DNA of 64,000 nt from Neptunomonas antarctica (GCF_001305295.1 NZ_LJSI01000053.1:1-64000); one strand, 5' to 3'. Shown: positions 1 through 9,106, counted from the stretch's first letter. Notes: a model not told the origin generated them from the sequence alone. A program made the numbers and translations.

Positions 1-50
1 AATTGTTTTAATTGTTTTAATTGTTTTAATTGTTTTAATTGTTTTAATTT
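1..50. repeat. Short tandem repeat, 10-bp unit, five copies
   Basis: The unit ATTGTTTTAA is repeated head to tail about five times with no visible mismatch and runs off the left edge, so the true copy number is unknown. It is not part of a reading frame I can support. Arrays like this arise by slipped-strand replication and may vary between strains. Confidence 0.9.
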
Positions 51-346
51 GCGGATTCAAATCTGAAGGACATAACGATTGGGTTGCTTTAGCTGTTAAG
101 TGATCCTGCAAACCAGCCGGTCTTGTTGCTACGATTGTTTAAATCGGTCTGTGCTCGTTATCAGCCTGATAACACTAGGCGTTCGTGTTCAAGCAGCTGC
201 TGCGTGTGGCATTAGTAATAAAGTCTCAGGGACTTTATGCACTATGTGAGGGTTGGAGCAAGCGGCATCACTCTCAGTGTGACGCCCTGTGCGGATCCGC
301 TGTACTTGCATACCCGAAGGCTACAGGCTGTTGTGGGGGCTGAGGG
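51..346. other. Non-coding stretch downstream of ybiI
   Basis: I see no convincing gene here. An 8-bp inverted repeat ATAAAGTC/GACTTTAT with a 5-base loop lies at 218-238. It has no T-run, so I do not call it a terminator. Confidence 0.4.
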
Positions 347-613
347 TCACCTCAATTGGCTGTCTTTGCTGCCGCGTCGGTTATAGCTGCTGAGGTTCGC
401 TTGCTGTTTGTCGAGCTCTGTCTGGCAGCGGACACATAATCGCACGCCGGGGACAGCCTTACGTCGAGCTTCGGGGATGATGGCTTCACATTCCTCACAA
501 TGCGTTAAACTATCGCCGATAGGTAACCGACTGCGAGCCAGTGCTATCGCATCGTCTACACTGGCATCAATTTGATCTTGAACCGCCCCGTCTCGGGACC
601 AGCCACCCGCCAT
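347..613 (-). CDS. ybiI: DksA/TraR-family C4 zinc-finger protein YbiI
   Basis: 88 residues, the same length as E. coli YbiI, and it ends in the same tail, NRRGSKDSQLR. Four cysteines (Cys39, Cys42, Cys60, Cys63; C-x2-C-x17-C-x2-C) form the DksA/TraR-type zinc finger, with the family stretch PGVRLC before the second pair. A short helical N-terminus (about 10-35) replaces the long coiled coil of DksA, so it probably cannot reach the RNA polymerase secondary channel as DksA does. Family knowledge: YbiI-type proteins are small, cytoplasmic and of unresolved function, presumed to contact RNA polymerase or another partner. It appears to be a single-gene unit; the next gene to its right on the same strand is cut off by a terminator at 705-743. 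Confidence 0.9.
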   Translation of the reverse strand: MAGGWSRDGAVQDQIDASVDDAIALARSRLPIGDSLTHCEECEAIIPEARRKAVPGVRLCVRCQTELDKQQANLSSYNRRGSKDSQLR

Positions 614-704
614 GATTCGCTCCTGTATTTCTTAAGTTGAATGAGCCTCATATTCAACTTTGATCTAATTCATTCACTAATTCACCACTTAATTCCTGAT
701 ATGC

Positions 705-743
705 AAAAAAAAGCCGCTGAGCTCTTAAAAAAAGCTAGCGGCT
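705..743 (-). terminator. Rho-independent terminator
   Basis: Arms AGCCGCT (712-718) and AGCGGCT (737-743) extend inward through AGCT with one bulged base. On the minus strand the hairpin is followed by eight T. It ends transcription of the duplicated secreted-protein gene to its right and isolates ybiI. Confidence 0.75.
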
Positions 744-880
744 AAAGGTCTGTGTCTACTACTTGATGAGAGCAAATATGATGGAACTTGGTGCAGCTGA
801 ATCGGGTAAAGCTGTCCTGATAAAATGGTCTGATAAAAAAGTTAAATTAAGGGAAGCGAACCTCCCAGACTTCTATAACT

Positions 881-1334
881 TTAAAGCTGAGCTTCTGTAG
901 AATGAGACGGTACGCCTAAGCCTGTCAGTACGATAGCGCTTGTGTAAGTACTGTTAGACGCGTTTTGATGACCATCACCCAAATGTGCTTGAACCGATGC
1001 ACCTAAGTTAGAAAGAGGGCTGCTGACTGATGCAAAGCCTTGTGCTGTCGCTACATGGCCTGCAGCCAGATTACGTTCAACTGACTGAGCAGGCACATCG
1101 CTTAACCCACCGGCAAATGCCTGTGAAGCCAAAAGAGCAGAAGAGATAAGCAACCGATACACCTAAGTTAGAAAGAGGGCTGCTGACTGATGCGAAGCCT
1201 TGCTCAGTCGCTACATGGCCTGCAGCCAGATTACGTTCAACTGAGTGAGCAGGCAGATCACTTAACCCACCGGCAAATGCCTGTGAAGCCAAAAGAGCAG
1301 AAGAGATAAGTACGGTATTAATTAAAGTTTTCAT
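881..1334 (-). pseudogene. Small secreted-protein gene disrupted by an internal tandem duplication
   Basis: Reading from ATG at 1334 gives a clean signal peptide (MKTLINTV..LLASQAFA) and a mature start GGLSDLPAHSVERNLAAGHV. After about 58 residues the frame runs into the second copy of a 160-bp duplication and continues in an unrelated frame to a stop at 1077. The second copy reopens the family sequence from a GTG at 1162 (MYRLLISSALLASQAFAGG) and carries the real C-terminus (..GLGVPSHSTEAQL) to 881. Because 160 is not a multiple of three, no single frame covers start and end. The parent would have been about 95 residues, exported, family unknown. Either piece could still be translated; the 881-1162 piece keeps a hydrophobic leader but has no clear ribosome site. 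Confidence 0.7.
992..1310. repeat. 160-bp tandem duplication
   Basis: Copy A is 992-1150 and copy B is 1152-1310, offset by exactly 160 bases. Both run from AACCGAT(G/A)CACC to AGAAGAGATAAG with roughly eight substitutions, so the duplication is recent but not brand new. Confidence 0.95.
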
Positions 1335-1792
1335 GATGGCTTCCTTATGTTCGTCAGCGAGTGTCGCTGTTTGATGGGGTTACTTTAACGCCCGAACTGA
1401 AACGAAACTGAAATAAGAACCCTTTTTTTAGTAAATTTTAGTGGTATGAATAAAAGGAGTTAAACCTAAGAAATACAACGTATTTGCCTATCAATCGACT
1501 CTACTTGTGCATACAGCATTATCAGCTTATCGCCGTGTGCTTGGGTAACATCCGGTATTAAAGAAATATCCCCCACACTGAGAGTTTTTCTCTGACAACT
1601 GTGCCGTTTGCCTTTGTATATGGTTTCAGCATTCTGTGTTTCGACGTTACCGCTTAGTACCAATGAACTAGTTTTTGCGCGCCAAAGTACACTTTTTGAA
1701 TTGTTTAGTCTGAGTCATTATTAAAGAAAGAGTGAGCACTGTCAGTTCGAACCCGATACGTGTGTCGTGATAACAAAAAATGGGTGAATCTA
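1335..1792. other. Intergenic region between the duplicated gene and pedF
   Basis: No gene I can support. At 1395-1417 the sequence AACTGAAACGA is followed at once by AACTGAAATAA, an 11-bp-phased direct repeat about 60 bases upstream of the minus-strand start at 1334, so it may be an activator site. A 65-residue minus-strand frame at 1466-1663 has no recognisable family or good ribosome site. The pedF promoter must lie in the right-hand part; I could not assign clear -35/-10 elements. Confidence 0.4.
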
Positions 1793-2236
1793 ATGTTTCT
1801 GAAAAATAAAATTTTATTATCAACGGCTGCACTGGTCTTTTGTGCAGGCCTTTCAACCCAGGCGATGGCACACGGAGATGTAACGCCTCAGGCTGTTGAT
1901 ACAGGAGGCCTGACGCCTCTGGGTGAGGAATGGAGTGATTTAAATCCGTACCGCACACCTTCTGAGGATAACGCGGAGGCGATCAAAATCGGCTTTTCAG
2001 CCTATACGCAAAACTGTGCCCGTTGTCATGGTCTTGAAGGTATTTCTGGTGGTATTGCGCCCGACCTTCGCATGCTTGAAGCGGGGTTTGATGGTGATGA
2101 GTGGTATGCGTACCGCGTGATAAACGGTGCTGTACGCAATGGGGCTGTCTATATGCCAAAAATGGCAGATACCCTGAGTCAGGAAGCCTTGTGGGCTATC
2201 CGTACCTGGTTGGAGTCGGTCAGTGTTACTGAGTAA
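1793..2236 (+). CDS. pedF: Cytochrome c-550, PedF type
   Basis: 147 residues from ATG 1793; the frame is open back to a GTG at 1760, but the ATG places MFLKNKILL.. exactly as a signal peptide, cleaved after QAMA. One heme c site, CARCH, lies in SAYTQNCARCHGLEG, with a candidate axial Met in VYMPKMADTL. The periplasmic protein should take electrons from the PQQ alcohol dehydrogenase encoded 1.2 kb downstream and pass them to the respiratory chain. The next gene starts 14 bases before this stop, so the two are translationally coupled. In Pseudomonas the equivalents cluster with pedE/pedH and related genes. Single-heme class I cytochrome is clear; the PedF assignment rests on sequence feel and neighbours. 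Confidence 0.85.
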   Translation: MFLKNKILLSTAALVFCAGLSTQAMAHGDVTPQAVDTGGLTPLGEEWSDLNPYRTPSEDNAEAIKIGFSAYTQNCARCHGLEGISGGIAPDLRMLEAGFDGDEWYAYRVINGAVRNGAVYMPKMADTLSQEALWAIRTWLESVSVTE

Positions 2237-3161
2237 GGTGCTGAATAAGTTGAGCTATAAGCTTAGCGCATGCCTGATAGCTATCTGTCTGGTATTTTCC
2301 GGGCAGGTACTGGCTCGTTCTTATGACGATGTCATCGCATCGGGGCATTTGATTATCGGCGTGTATCGTGATTTTCCACCGTATTCTTATCTGGTTGATG
2401 ATGAGCCTAGCGGTGTGGATATTGAGCTGGGTAAAGCGATCGCAAAAGCCTTTAAGCTTGAGTTCCGGCTGCATTGGATTACGCCTGACGAAAGTCTCGG
2501 AGATGATCTGCGCAATAATGTCTGGAAAGGCCATTACCTCGATAAAGATACTGAACACCCGCTGTCACTGAAAAAACTCGCGGATGTGATGATGCGCGTG
2601 CCTTACGATCGTGAATTTGCGTATCGTCAGGATCCGCAAACCGGTGAGGGAGAGAATGAGCAGGTCGTGATGTTCGGGCCTTATCAGCGGGAATCCTGGC
2701 GGGTGGCGTATGATGCGCAAAAAATGGATGCCGTAAAAACCATGGCAGTTTTTCAGTATTACCCGATTGGTGTAGAAATTGACAGCTTGCCTGACTTTTA
2801 TCTGAGCTCGGGTTTTCAGGGACGGATGCGCAAAAATGTACATCATTTTAGCACCGCCCGTATGGCCTTTACGGCGATGCAAGATGGCCAGGTTAATGCG
2901 GTGATGGCAATGCGTTCTGAGATTGATAACTTGTTGTTTACTGCTAATGATGCGCGTTTTCAGGTGGCTGAAAACGGCTTTCCTTCGATAGGTAAGCAGA
3001 AATGGGATGTCGGTATGGCGGTAAAGAGCAGCTACCGGCAACTGAGCTATGCGGTTGATGATGTGGTTGCCGGGATGGTGCGTTCTGGCGAAATGGCAGC
3101 GTTATTTGCTACGTACGGCATAACCTATGAGTTGCCTGAGCTGTATCAGGACACGCAATAA
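2223..3161 (+). CDS. Quinoprotein-dehydrogenase-associated solute-binding protein (type 3 periplasmic binding protein)
   Basis: 312 residues from GTG 2223. Signal peptide is about 1-31 (cleavage near VLARSYDDV). The body has the extracellular solute-binding family 3 fold: the opening GHLIIGVYRDFPPYSY is the classic start of an amino-acid-type binding domain and GVDIELGKAIAKAF follows. No ABC permease or ATPase is next to it. Homologues are found beside PQQ-dependent alcohol dehydrogenases and their cytochromes and are usually annotated as quinoprotein-associated ABC-type binding proteins. The role is unproven: it may bind an alcohol-derived acid, PQQ or a metal ligand, or help assemble the dehydrogenase. 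Overlap with pedF (14 bases) shows an operon; a terminator follows at 3194-3220. Confidence 0.8.
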   Translation: MLLSKVLNKLSYKLSACLIAICLVFSGQVLARSYDDVIASGHLIIGVYRDFPPYSYLVDDEPSGVDIELGKAIAKAFKLEFRLHWITPDESLGDDLRNNVWKGHYLDKDTEHPLSLKKLADVMMRVPYDREFAYRQDPQTGEGENEQVVMFGPYQRESWRVAYDAQKMDAVKTMAVFQYYPIGVEIDSLPDFYLSSGFQGRMRKNVHHFSTARMAFTAMQDGQVNAVMAMRSEIDNLLFTANDARFQVAENGFPSIGKQKWDVGMAVKSSYRQLSYAVDDVVAGMVRSGEMAALFATYGITYELPELYQDTQ

Positions 3162-3193
3162 TAATTCCCCCTGTAGGGTTATTTCGATAAAAC

Positions 3194-3220
3194 ATGGCGC
3201 CCCTTGTGGCGTCATTTTTA
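3194..3220 (+). terminator. Rho-independent terminator after the binding-protein gene
   Basis: ATGGCGCC (3194-3201) pairs with GGCGTCAT (3208-3215), one G-U pair, followed by TTTTTA. The dehydrogenase gene at 3398 therefore probably has its own promoter in 3221-3397. Confidence 0.7.
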
Positions 3221-3397
3221 TGCGGGATTGCTGGCAGTCTGCGTGGGTAGTAGTACTAAGTAACGAGAAAAGTTGTTCTCGGGTTTAATTGCCGGAATCC
3301 CCCAGAACTTCAGAATAAGAGAGATGATTCGGGGAAGTTTACCGACTCACCTCGAAATGTCTCACAATAAAAAAACGATTCCGTTAAGGAGCTAGTG

Positions 3398-5188
3398 ATG
3401 AACAAAACGAATCTGGGCAAAGGTTTTGCGATCAGCGCAATTGCCGCAGCCATCTCGTTCTCTGCTGTTGTCTCGGCAGGCGTAACTGATGAAGATATTA
3501 TGAATGACCAGGCAACCACGGGTGATGTGGTTTCTAATGGTATGGGCTTACGCGGTCAGCGCTATAGCCCTCTGACTGCCGTGAACGTCGATACAGTAAA
3601 AGACTTACGTCCTGTTTGGGCTTTCTCGTTCGGTGGTGAGAAGCAACGTGGACAAGAATCGCAGCCGGTTGTTAAAGATGGCGTGATGTTCGTTACTGCT
3701 TCTTACTCTCGTGTTTTTGCAATCGATGTTAATACCGGTGATGAGCTGTGGCAGTATGATGCACGCCTGCCGGACGCGATCATGCCTTGTTGTGACGTTA
3801 TCAACCGTGGTGTTGCTTTGTTCGATGATCTGGTGATCTTCGGTACGTTGGATGCCAAGCTGGTTGCGCTGAATAAAGACACCGGTAAAGTTGTATGGAA
3901 AAAGACCGTTGGCGATTATAAAGCCGGTTATTCACTCACGGCTGCACCAATCATCGTTAAGGGCAAAGTGATTACCGGTGTTTCGGGTGGTGAGTTTGGT
4001 GTTGTCGGTAAAGTTGAAGCCTATGATGCAAAAACAGGTCAGCTTGCCTGGACGCGTCCTACGGTTGAAGGTCACATGGGTTATGTGTGGAAAGATGGTG
4101 AAAAAGTTGAAAGCGGTATTTCGGGTGGCGAAGCGGGTAAAACCTGGCCTGGTGACATGTGGAAAACCGGTGGGGCAGCAACCTGGTTAGGCGGTACTTA
4201 TGATGCTGATGTAGATCTGTTATTTTTTGGTACGGGTAACCCTTCTCCGTGGAACTCACATTTGCGTCCTGGCGATAACCTGTTCTCTTCTTCACGTCTG
4301 GGTATCGATCCTGACGATGGAAAAATTGTTTGGCACTTCCAGACCACACCCCACGATGGTTGGGATTATGACGGTGTTAACGAACTGATTTCTTTTGATT
4401 ATCAAGCGGATGGAAAAACTATTAAAGCTGCCGGTACTGCCGACCGTAATGGTTTCTTCTATGTCTTGAATCGTGAAAACGGTGGCTTTATCCGTGGATT
4501 CCCCTTTGTCGATAAAATAACATGGGCTAAGGGTCTGGATGAAAATGGCCGACCAATCTATGACGAGGCATTCCGTCCGGGTAACCCGGCTGCATCGGCT
4601 GATGGTAAGCAGGGCAGTTCGGTGGCTGCAGCACCCGCATTCCTCGGTGGTAAGAACTGGATGCCAATGTCGTATAGTCAAGATACAGGTCTGTTCTATG
4701 TTCCTTCTAATGAGTGGGAAATGGATATCTGGAACGAGCCGGTAGCGTACAAAAAAGGGGCGGCTTACCTGGGTGCAGGCTTTACGATTAGCGCAATAAA
4801 CGAAGACTATATCGGCGTATTGCGTGCGATTGATCCTAAAACCGGCAAAGTAGTGTGGGATTATAAAAACTTCTCACCACTGTGGGGCGGCACTATGGTT
4901 ACTAAGGGTAACTTAGTGTTTATGGGTACACCTGAAGGTTACCTGAAAGCCTTTAATGCTAAAACCGGCGAAGAGATGTACAAGTTTAATACCGGTTCCG
5001 GCGTTATCGGCACACCGATCACCTGGGATATGGGCGGTGAACAGTATGTTTCCGTCGTATCCGGTTGGGGTGGCGCGGTTCCATTATGGGGTGGTGAAGT
5101 GGCTAAACGTATTAAAGACTTTAACCAGGGCGGTACTGTCTGGACGTTTAAACTTCCAAAGCAGAACGCTAACCTTGTGAATAATTAA
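3398..5188 (+). CDS. pedH: PQQ-dependent alcohol dehydrogenase with lanthanide-type active site (PedH/ExaA family)
   Basis: 596 residues from ATG 3398, preceded by AAGGA with 7-base spacing (better than the GTG at 3395). Signal peptide ends about AVVSAG. The eight-bladed quinoprotein features are present: repeated W-docking motifs ([24 protein letters not shown]) and the vicinal disulfide Cys-Cys in [11 protein letters not shown]. The catalytic segment is [11 protein letters not shown]: the catalytic Asp is followed two residues later by a second Asp (codons 4364-4366 and 4370-4372). In known enzymes that second Asp marks lanthanide use (XoxF, PedH), while calcium enzymes have Ala or Ser there (MxaF, ExaA, PedE). 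It should oxidise primary alcohols to aldehydes in the periplasm and feed PedF. No calcium-type partner gene is in the window. Terminator at 5221-5255. Confidence 0.9.
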   Translation: MNKTNLGKGFAISAIAAAISFSAVVSAGVTDEDIMNDQATTGDVVSNGMGLRGQRYSPLTAVNVDTVKDLRPVWAFSFGGEKQRGQESQPVVKDGVMFVTASYSRVFAIDVNTGDELWQYDARLPDAIMPCCDVINRGVALFDDLVIFGTLDAKLVALNKDTGKVVWKKTVGDYKAGYSLTAAPIIVKGKVITGVSGGEFGVVGKVEAYDAKTGQLAWTRPTVEGHMGYVWKDGEKVESGISGGEAGKTWPGDMWKTGGAATWLGGTYDADVDLLFFGTGNPSPWNSHLRPGDNLFSSSRLGIDPDDGKIVWHFQTTPHDGWDYDGVNELISFDYQADGKTIKAAGTADRNGFFYVLNRENGGFIRGFPFVDKITWAKGLDENGRPIYDEAFRPGNPAASADGKQGSSVAAAPAFLGGKNWMPMSYSQDTGLFYVPSNEWEMDIWNEPVAYKKGAAYLGAGFTISAINEDYIGVLRAIDPKTGKVVWDYKNFSPLWGGTMVTKGNLVFMGTPEGYLKAFNAKTGEEMYKFNTGSGVIGTPITWDMGGEQYVSVVSGWGGAVPLWGGEVAKRIKDFNQGGTVWTFKLPKQNANLVNN

Positions 5189-5220
5189 TGTAAGGGTATG
5201 TTCCTTTTGATAGGAACCCT

Positions 5221-5255
5221 AAAAAGCCTGAACCCGTGAGGGTCAGGCTTTTTTT
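5221..5255. terminator. Bidirectional rho-independent terminator
   Basis: AAAAAGCCTGAACCC and GGGTCAGGCTTTTTTT form a long stem around GTGA. There is a T-run on the plus strand and an A-run on the other side, so it can serve both the dehydrogenase and the converging LysR gene, whose stop codon it overlaps. Confidence 0.85.
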
Positions 5256-6150
5256 AGTTTTCTAAGAGTGCTTTACAACGCTGCCGCAGCATATCGCGGA
5301 ACATGAGTACCGCCGGTGTGATTTGATTGCGGTTAGGACAGATAAGCCAGAGATTGGCAGGTTCCGTCGCATAGCCTGATAATAACTCGATCACTTTTCC
5401 CGCCCGCAGATCTAACGTCATATCCAGCCTGGATTTAAGCGCGATGCCTTGTCCGGATACCGCCCAGCGATGCACCAGATCGGCATCATTGCAGATACGA
5501 TTTCCCTGAACTCTGATTTTCATGGCGGCCTGATTATGTGTAAAGCTCCATAAATCGTAGGTGCGATTACCCAGCAGGTAGAGCAGGCAGTTGTGATCAG
5601 CCAGGTCTTCAGGCCGTTCAGGACGCCCGTGGCGCTCTATATACAGTGGCGATGCACAGATAATGCGCTCGGTTTCGCAAATAGGGAATGCAACCAGCGA
5701 GGAGTCATCGGGTTTGCCGTAACGTAAGGCCACATCGACCCGATCATGGTAAAAATCTGACAGACTATCGCTGGCATTCAGGCTGATGGATAACTGCGGA
5801 TGTTGCGCCATAAATTCATCCAGCCATGGCAATAACAGGTTGCGACCAAAATCTGAAGAGACCGATATATTTAGTACACCGCTAAGCTGAGTTTTGTCCT
5901 GCTCAAGGGCTTGTTGAGCGTCCATCAGTTCGGCAAGGGCACGACGGCAGTGGGGCAGATAACGCTCACCTGCAGATGTTAAGCGTAGTTTACGTGTAGA
6001 GCGAATAAACAAGCTGCAACCCAGCTGTAACTCCAGTCGCTTTATTGCTGCACTGGCAGCAGCAGGGGAAATATCCAGCTCCCGGGCCGCTGATGTGATG
6101 TTGCCGTTATCAGCAGTACGAATAAAGAGATCCAGGTCTGACAGCTTCAT
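5254..6150 (-). CDS. LysR-family transcriptional regulator
   Basis: 298 residues from ATG 6150 (MKLSDLDLFIRTADNGNITSAAR), the usual LysR opening; six more codons are open upstream but do not fit. N-terminal winged helix-turn-helix is about 1-60 (SAARELDISPAAASAAIKRLE), followed by a LysR substrate-binding domain about 85-295. The RLTSAGERYLPHCRRAL linker is that of the CrgA/PA2206-type LysR subfamily, which often represses a divergent oxidoreductase. It is divergent from the alcohol dehydrogenase-like gene at 6261, with 110 bases between, holding a candidate operator at 6208-6227. Most likely target: that neighbour and itself. Effector unknown. Confidence 0.88.
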   Translation of the reverse strand: MKLSDLDLFIRTADNGNITSAARELDISPAAASAAIKRLELQLGCSLFIRSTRKLRLTSAGERYLPHCRRALAELMDAQQALEQDKTQLSGVLNISVSSDFGRNLLLPWLDEFMAQHPQLSISLNASDSLSDFYHDRVDVALRYGKPDDSSLVAFPICETERIICASPLYIERHGRPERPEDLADHNCLLYLLGNRTYDLWSFTHNQAAMKIRVQGNRICNDADLVHRWAVSGQGIALKSRLDMTLDLRAGKVIELLSGYATEPANLWLICPNRNQITPAVLMFRDMLRQRCKALLEN

Positions 6151-6207
6151 AAATATCATTATTACCAAAAAAATTTTGAAAAAGAATTAAGCATTACCCT
6201 GTTTTTA

Positions 6208-6227
6208 GTGTAGGTTTTTTCTTACAC
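6208..6227. promoter_or_regulatory. Candidate LysR operator
   Basis: GTGTA and TACAC are separated by 10 bases in the divergent gap between the LysR gene and the 6261 gene. The interrupted dyad with AT-rich centre fits the general LysR (T-N11-A) style of site. It lies 33-53 bases before the ATG at 6261, so binding would affect that promoter. Confidence 0.4.
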
Positions 6228-6260
6228 AATAGCCTCAATTATTCATTGAGGATTCAAAAT

Positions 6261-7277
6261 ATGAAAGCCATTGGTTATCAGGCGTCACTCCCTATCAGTC
6301 ATGCTGATGCGTTACAGGATATTGAGATTGAAAAGCCACAGCCAACAGGCCGCGACTTGCTGGTCGAAATCAAAGCCATCTCCGTTAATCCGGTCGATTG
6401 TAAAGTGCGGATGCGTGCAGAGCCTGCGCCAGGCGAGTACAAAGTATTGGGTTGGGATGCGGTCGGTATTGTTCAGGCGGTGGGAGAGCAAGTCAGCTTA
6501 TTTAAACCGGGTGATGCAGTGTGGTATGCCGGAGATATTACGCGCCAGGGAAGTAATGCTGAGTTTCAGCTGGTGGACGAGCGGCTTGTCGGTCATAAGC
6601 CAGCCTCTATCAGCGATGCTGAAGCTGCCGCTCTGCCTTTAACCAGTATTACCGCATGGGAGCTGTTATTTGAACGCTTGCAGCTCAAAAGCCCGTCTCA
6701 TAAAGGTAGCAAGGTGTTGTTGATTGTGGGAGCTGCCGGAGGTGTGGGATCGATCATGACACAATTGGCGGCACAGCTACCCGATGTTGTGGTGATCGGC
6801 ACCGCGTCACGGCCTGAAAGCCGTGATTGGGTACTCGCATTGGGTGCTGATTATGTGATTGATCACAGACAGCCATTAAGCGAAGAGTTAGCCCGTATCG
6901 GTATAAAAGATGTTACTCATGTTGCCAGTTTAACGCATACCGAACAGCATTTTACTGAACTGGTTAAGGTGTTACGTCCACAAGGGAAGCTGGCGCTTAT
7001 TGATGATCCGGCAGAGCCGTTGGACATCATGCTTTTAAAGGGAAAAAGTATCTCATTACATTGGGAATCCATGTTCACGCGTTCGTTGTTTACCACCGAC
7101 GATATGATTGAGCAGCATTCTATATTGGATGAAGTGTCGCGCATGATTGATGCCGGAACGCTTAAAACGACGCTAGGTAAGCATTTTGGGCGTATTAGTG
7201 CACAGAATTTGCGTATTGCACATCAGCATGTAGAGAGTAATACATCAGTGGGTAAAGCAGTTTTAGAAACTTTTTAA
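6261..7277 (+). CDS. Zinc-less quinone oxidoreductase-like MDR protein (zinc-binding alcohol dehydrogenase family)
   Basis: 338 residues from ATG 6261, with TGAGGA eight bases upstream. The MDR layout is present: GroES-like N-domain (SVNPVDCKVR, GWDAVGIVQAVGEQV, FKPGDAVWYAGD) and NAD(P)-binding Rossmann domain with VGAAGGVGSIMTQLA near 160. The catalytic and structural zinc cysteines of true alcohol dehydrogenases are absent, so it should reduce quinones or alpha,beta-unsaturated carbonyls with NADPH. This is the ZADH1/YhfP-like branch with members induced by electrophiles under a divergent LysR regulator, which fits the neighbour. Terminator at 7313-7341. Confidence 0.85.
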   Translation: MKAIGYQASLPISHADALQDIEIEKPQPTGRDLLVEIKAISVNPVDCKVRMRAEPAPGEYKVLGWDAVGIVQAVGEQVSLFKPGDAVWYAGDITRQGSNAEFQLVDERLVGHKPASISDAEAAALPLTSITAWELLFERLQLKSPSHKGSKVLLIVGAAGGVGSIMTQLAAQLPDVVVIGTASRPESRDWVLALGADYVIDHRQPLSEELARIGIKDVTHVASLTHTEQHFTELVKVLRPQGKLALIDDPAEPLDIMLLKGKSISLHWESMFTRSLFTTDDMIEQHSILDEVSRMIDAGTLKTTLGKHFGRISAQNLRIAHQHVESNTSVGKAVLETF

Positions 7278-7312
7278 CCTGTTGATATATATAAATATTT
7301 AGTTTTTTTAAT

Positions 7313-7341
7313 GGGGAGGGTCAATATACCTCCCTCTTTTT
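7313..7341 (+). terminator. Rho-independent terminator
   Basis: GGGAGG (7314-7319) pairs with CCTCCC (7329-7334) and is followed by TCTTTTTC. Confidence 0.7.
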
Positions 7342-7500
7342 CATGACCTCTTCTTGCGGTAATAAGCACTAAAGTAGTAGTTTTTCGACTCCAAAGGGTG
7401 ATATCTGAGTTAGCTTCTGAGTCGTTACTATCGAACAGTGATTAATTGAATGGCGCCTGCTGGTTGGGCAGGGCTGAATAACAAGAAAGAGGCCACGAAC

Positions 7501-9021
7501 ATGATTTATGCACAGCCAGGAACTGAAGGCTCCGTTGTTACATTTAAAGAACGCTATGGTAATTTCATCGGTGGCGAGTGGGTTGCACCGGTTAATGGGA
7601 AATATTTCAAAAATATTTCTCCGGTTGATGGCAAGGTTTTCTGCGAAATCCCACGTTCGGATGAAGACGATATCAATTTAGCTTTGGATGCAGCGCATGC
7701 AGCCAAAGATGGCTGGGCAGCGCAGTCTGTTACAGCACGCTCTAATGTTTTGCTGAAAATTGCTGACAGAATTGAAGCCAATCTGGAAAAAATCGCAGTA
7801 GCTGAATGCTGGGATAATGGTAAAGCGGTTCGTGAAACGCTGAATGCCGACGTAGCTTTGTGTGTTGACCATTTCCGCTATTATGCGGGTTGTATCCGTG
7901 CACAGGAAGGTTCTATTGGTGAGATTGATGGTCATACCGTCGCTTATCACTTCCATGAGCCGCTGGGTGTTGTCGGTCAGATTATTCCATGGAACTTCCC
8001 GTTGTTGATGGCTGTCTGGAAACTGGCTCCGGCTATCGTTTCGGGTAACTGTGTTGTTATGAAACCGGCTGAACAGACGCCCGCTTCTATTCTTGTTCTG
8101 ATGGAAACTATTGGTGATTTGATCCCGCCAGGCGTTATCAACATTGTAAACGGTTACGGTGCAGAAGCAGGTCAGGCGCTGGCAACGAGTACACGTATTG
8201 CTAAAATTGCATTCACCGGATCGACGCCGGTTGGTGCGCACATTCTGAAATGTGCAGCAGAAAATATCATTCCATCAACAGTAGAATTAGGCGGTAAATC
8301 ACCGAATATTTTCTTTGCTGATGTAATGAATCACGAAGAAGAATTCCTTAGCAAGTGTGTTGAAGGGGCTGTATTGGCGTTCTTTAACCAGGGCGAAGTA
8401 TGTACTGCGCCAACACGTTTGTTGATTCAGGAATCAATTTACGATGAATTCATCGCTAAAGTGATTGAGCGTATTGGATTGATCAAACGCGGTAACCCTC
8501 TGGATACTGATGTTATGGTGGGTGCTCAGGCTTCTCAGGAACAGTTTGATAAAATTCTGAGCTACCTGGAAATTGGTCGTAACGAAGGTGCTGAAGTATT
8601 GGTCGGTGGATCAGTAGAAAGCTTGCCAGGCGACCTCAGCAATGGTTATTACATCCAGCCTACCTTGCTGAAAGGCAAGAACAACATGCGCGTCTTCCAG
8701 GAAGAGATTTTTGGTCCTGTTGTTTCAGTTACCACGTTTAAAGATGAAGCCGAAGCACTGGAGATTGCAAACGATACTGAGTTTGGTTTGGGTGCGGGTG
8801 TATGGACTCGTGATATGAACTTGTCTTATCGTATGGGGCGTGGGATTCAGGCGGGTCGTGTGTGGACTAACTGCTATCACCATTATCCAGCACATGCTGC
8901 ATTCGGTGGTTATAAGAAATCCGGTATAGGCCGTGAAACACATAAAATGATGTTGGAACATTATCAGCAGACTAAAAACATGCTGGTTAGCTACGATACT
9001 AATCCGATGGGCTTTTTCTAA
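7501..9021 (+). CDS. NAD-dependent aldehyde dehydrogenase, ExaC/AcoD/PedI type
   Basis: 506 residues from ATG 7501 ([27 protein letters not shown]), the usual length and start of acetaldehyde dehydrogenases of the ExaC/AldB group; an open extension to GTG 7450 looks untranslated. Visible motifs: [16 protein letters not shown], the catalytic Glu in [12 protein letters not shown], the catalytic Cys in [13 protein letters not shown], and EEIFGPVVS. It should oxidise the aldehyde made by the PQQ dehydrogenase to the acid in the cytoplasm with NAD+, completing alcohol-to-acid conversion. The gene is monocistronic, with a strong terminator after it. In Pseudomonas the ped/exa clusters carry an equivalent enzyme; its place 2.3 kb from the dehydrogenase supports the same role. 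Confidence 0.92.
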   Translation: MIYAQPGTEGSVVTFKERYGNFIGGEWVAPVNGKYFKNISPVDGKVFCEIPRSDEDDINLALDAAHAAKDGWAAQSVTARSNVLLKIADRIEANLEKIAVAECWDNGKAVRETLNADVALCVDHFRYYAGCIRAQEGSIGEIDGHTVAYHFHEPLGVVGQIIPWNFPLLMAVWKLAPAIVSGNCVVMKPAEQTPASILVLMETIGDLIPPGVINIVNGYGAEAGQALATSTRIAKIAFTGSTPVGAHILKCAAENIIPSTVELGGKSPNIFFADVMNHEEEFLSKCVEGAVLAFFNQGEVCTAPTRLLIQESIYDEFIAKVIERIGLIKRGNPLDTDVMVGAQASQEQFDKILSYLEIGRNEGAEVLVGGSVESLPGDLSNGYYIQPTLLKGKNNMRVFQEEIFGPVVSVTTFKDEAEALEIANDTEFGLGAGVWTRDMNLSYRMGRGIQAGRVWTNCYHHYPAHAAFGGYKKSGIGRETHKMMLEHYQQTKNMLVSYDTNPMGFF

Positions 9022-9073
9022 GCTGATTTGATGTCAGAGCGGCCTTCGGATTAGAGGGCCAGCCTTGTGTTTT

Positions 9074-9106
9074 AAAAAGGGTTAAGCGTAATGCTTAACC
9101 CTTTTT
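9074..9106. terminator. Rho-independent terminator, perfect stem
   Basis: AAAAAGGGTTAAGC and GCTTAACCCTTTTT pair perfectly around GTAAT. It is symmetrical and can act on both the aldehyde dehydrogenase and the converging carbonic anhydrase gene. Confidence 0.9.

Noticed and set aside
1..50. CRISPR array
   Set aside because: The 10-bp units have no spacers, and no other array-like pattern was seen in the window.
778..899. Plus-strand 40-codon frame starting MMELGAAESGK
   Set aside because: Protein-like composition, but a weak ribosome site and overlap with the end of the secreted-protein gene; cannot be supported.
1466..1663. 65-residue minus-strand open frame
   Set aside because: No family, no convincing ribosome site, located in a promoter-rich gap.
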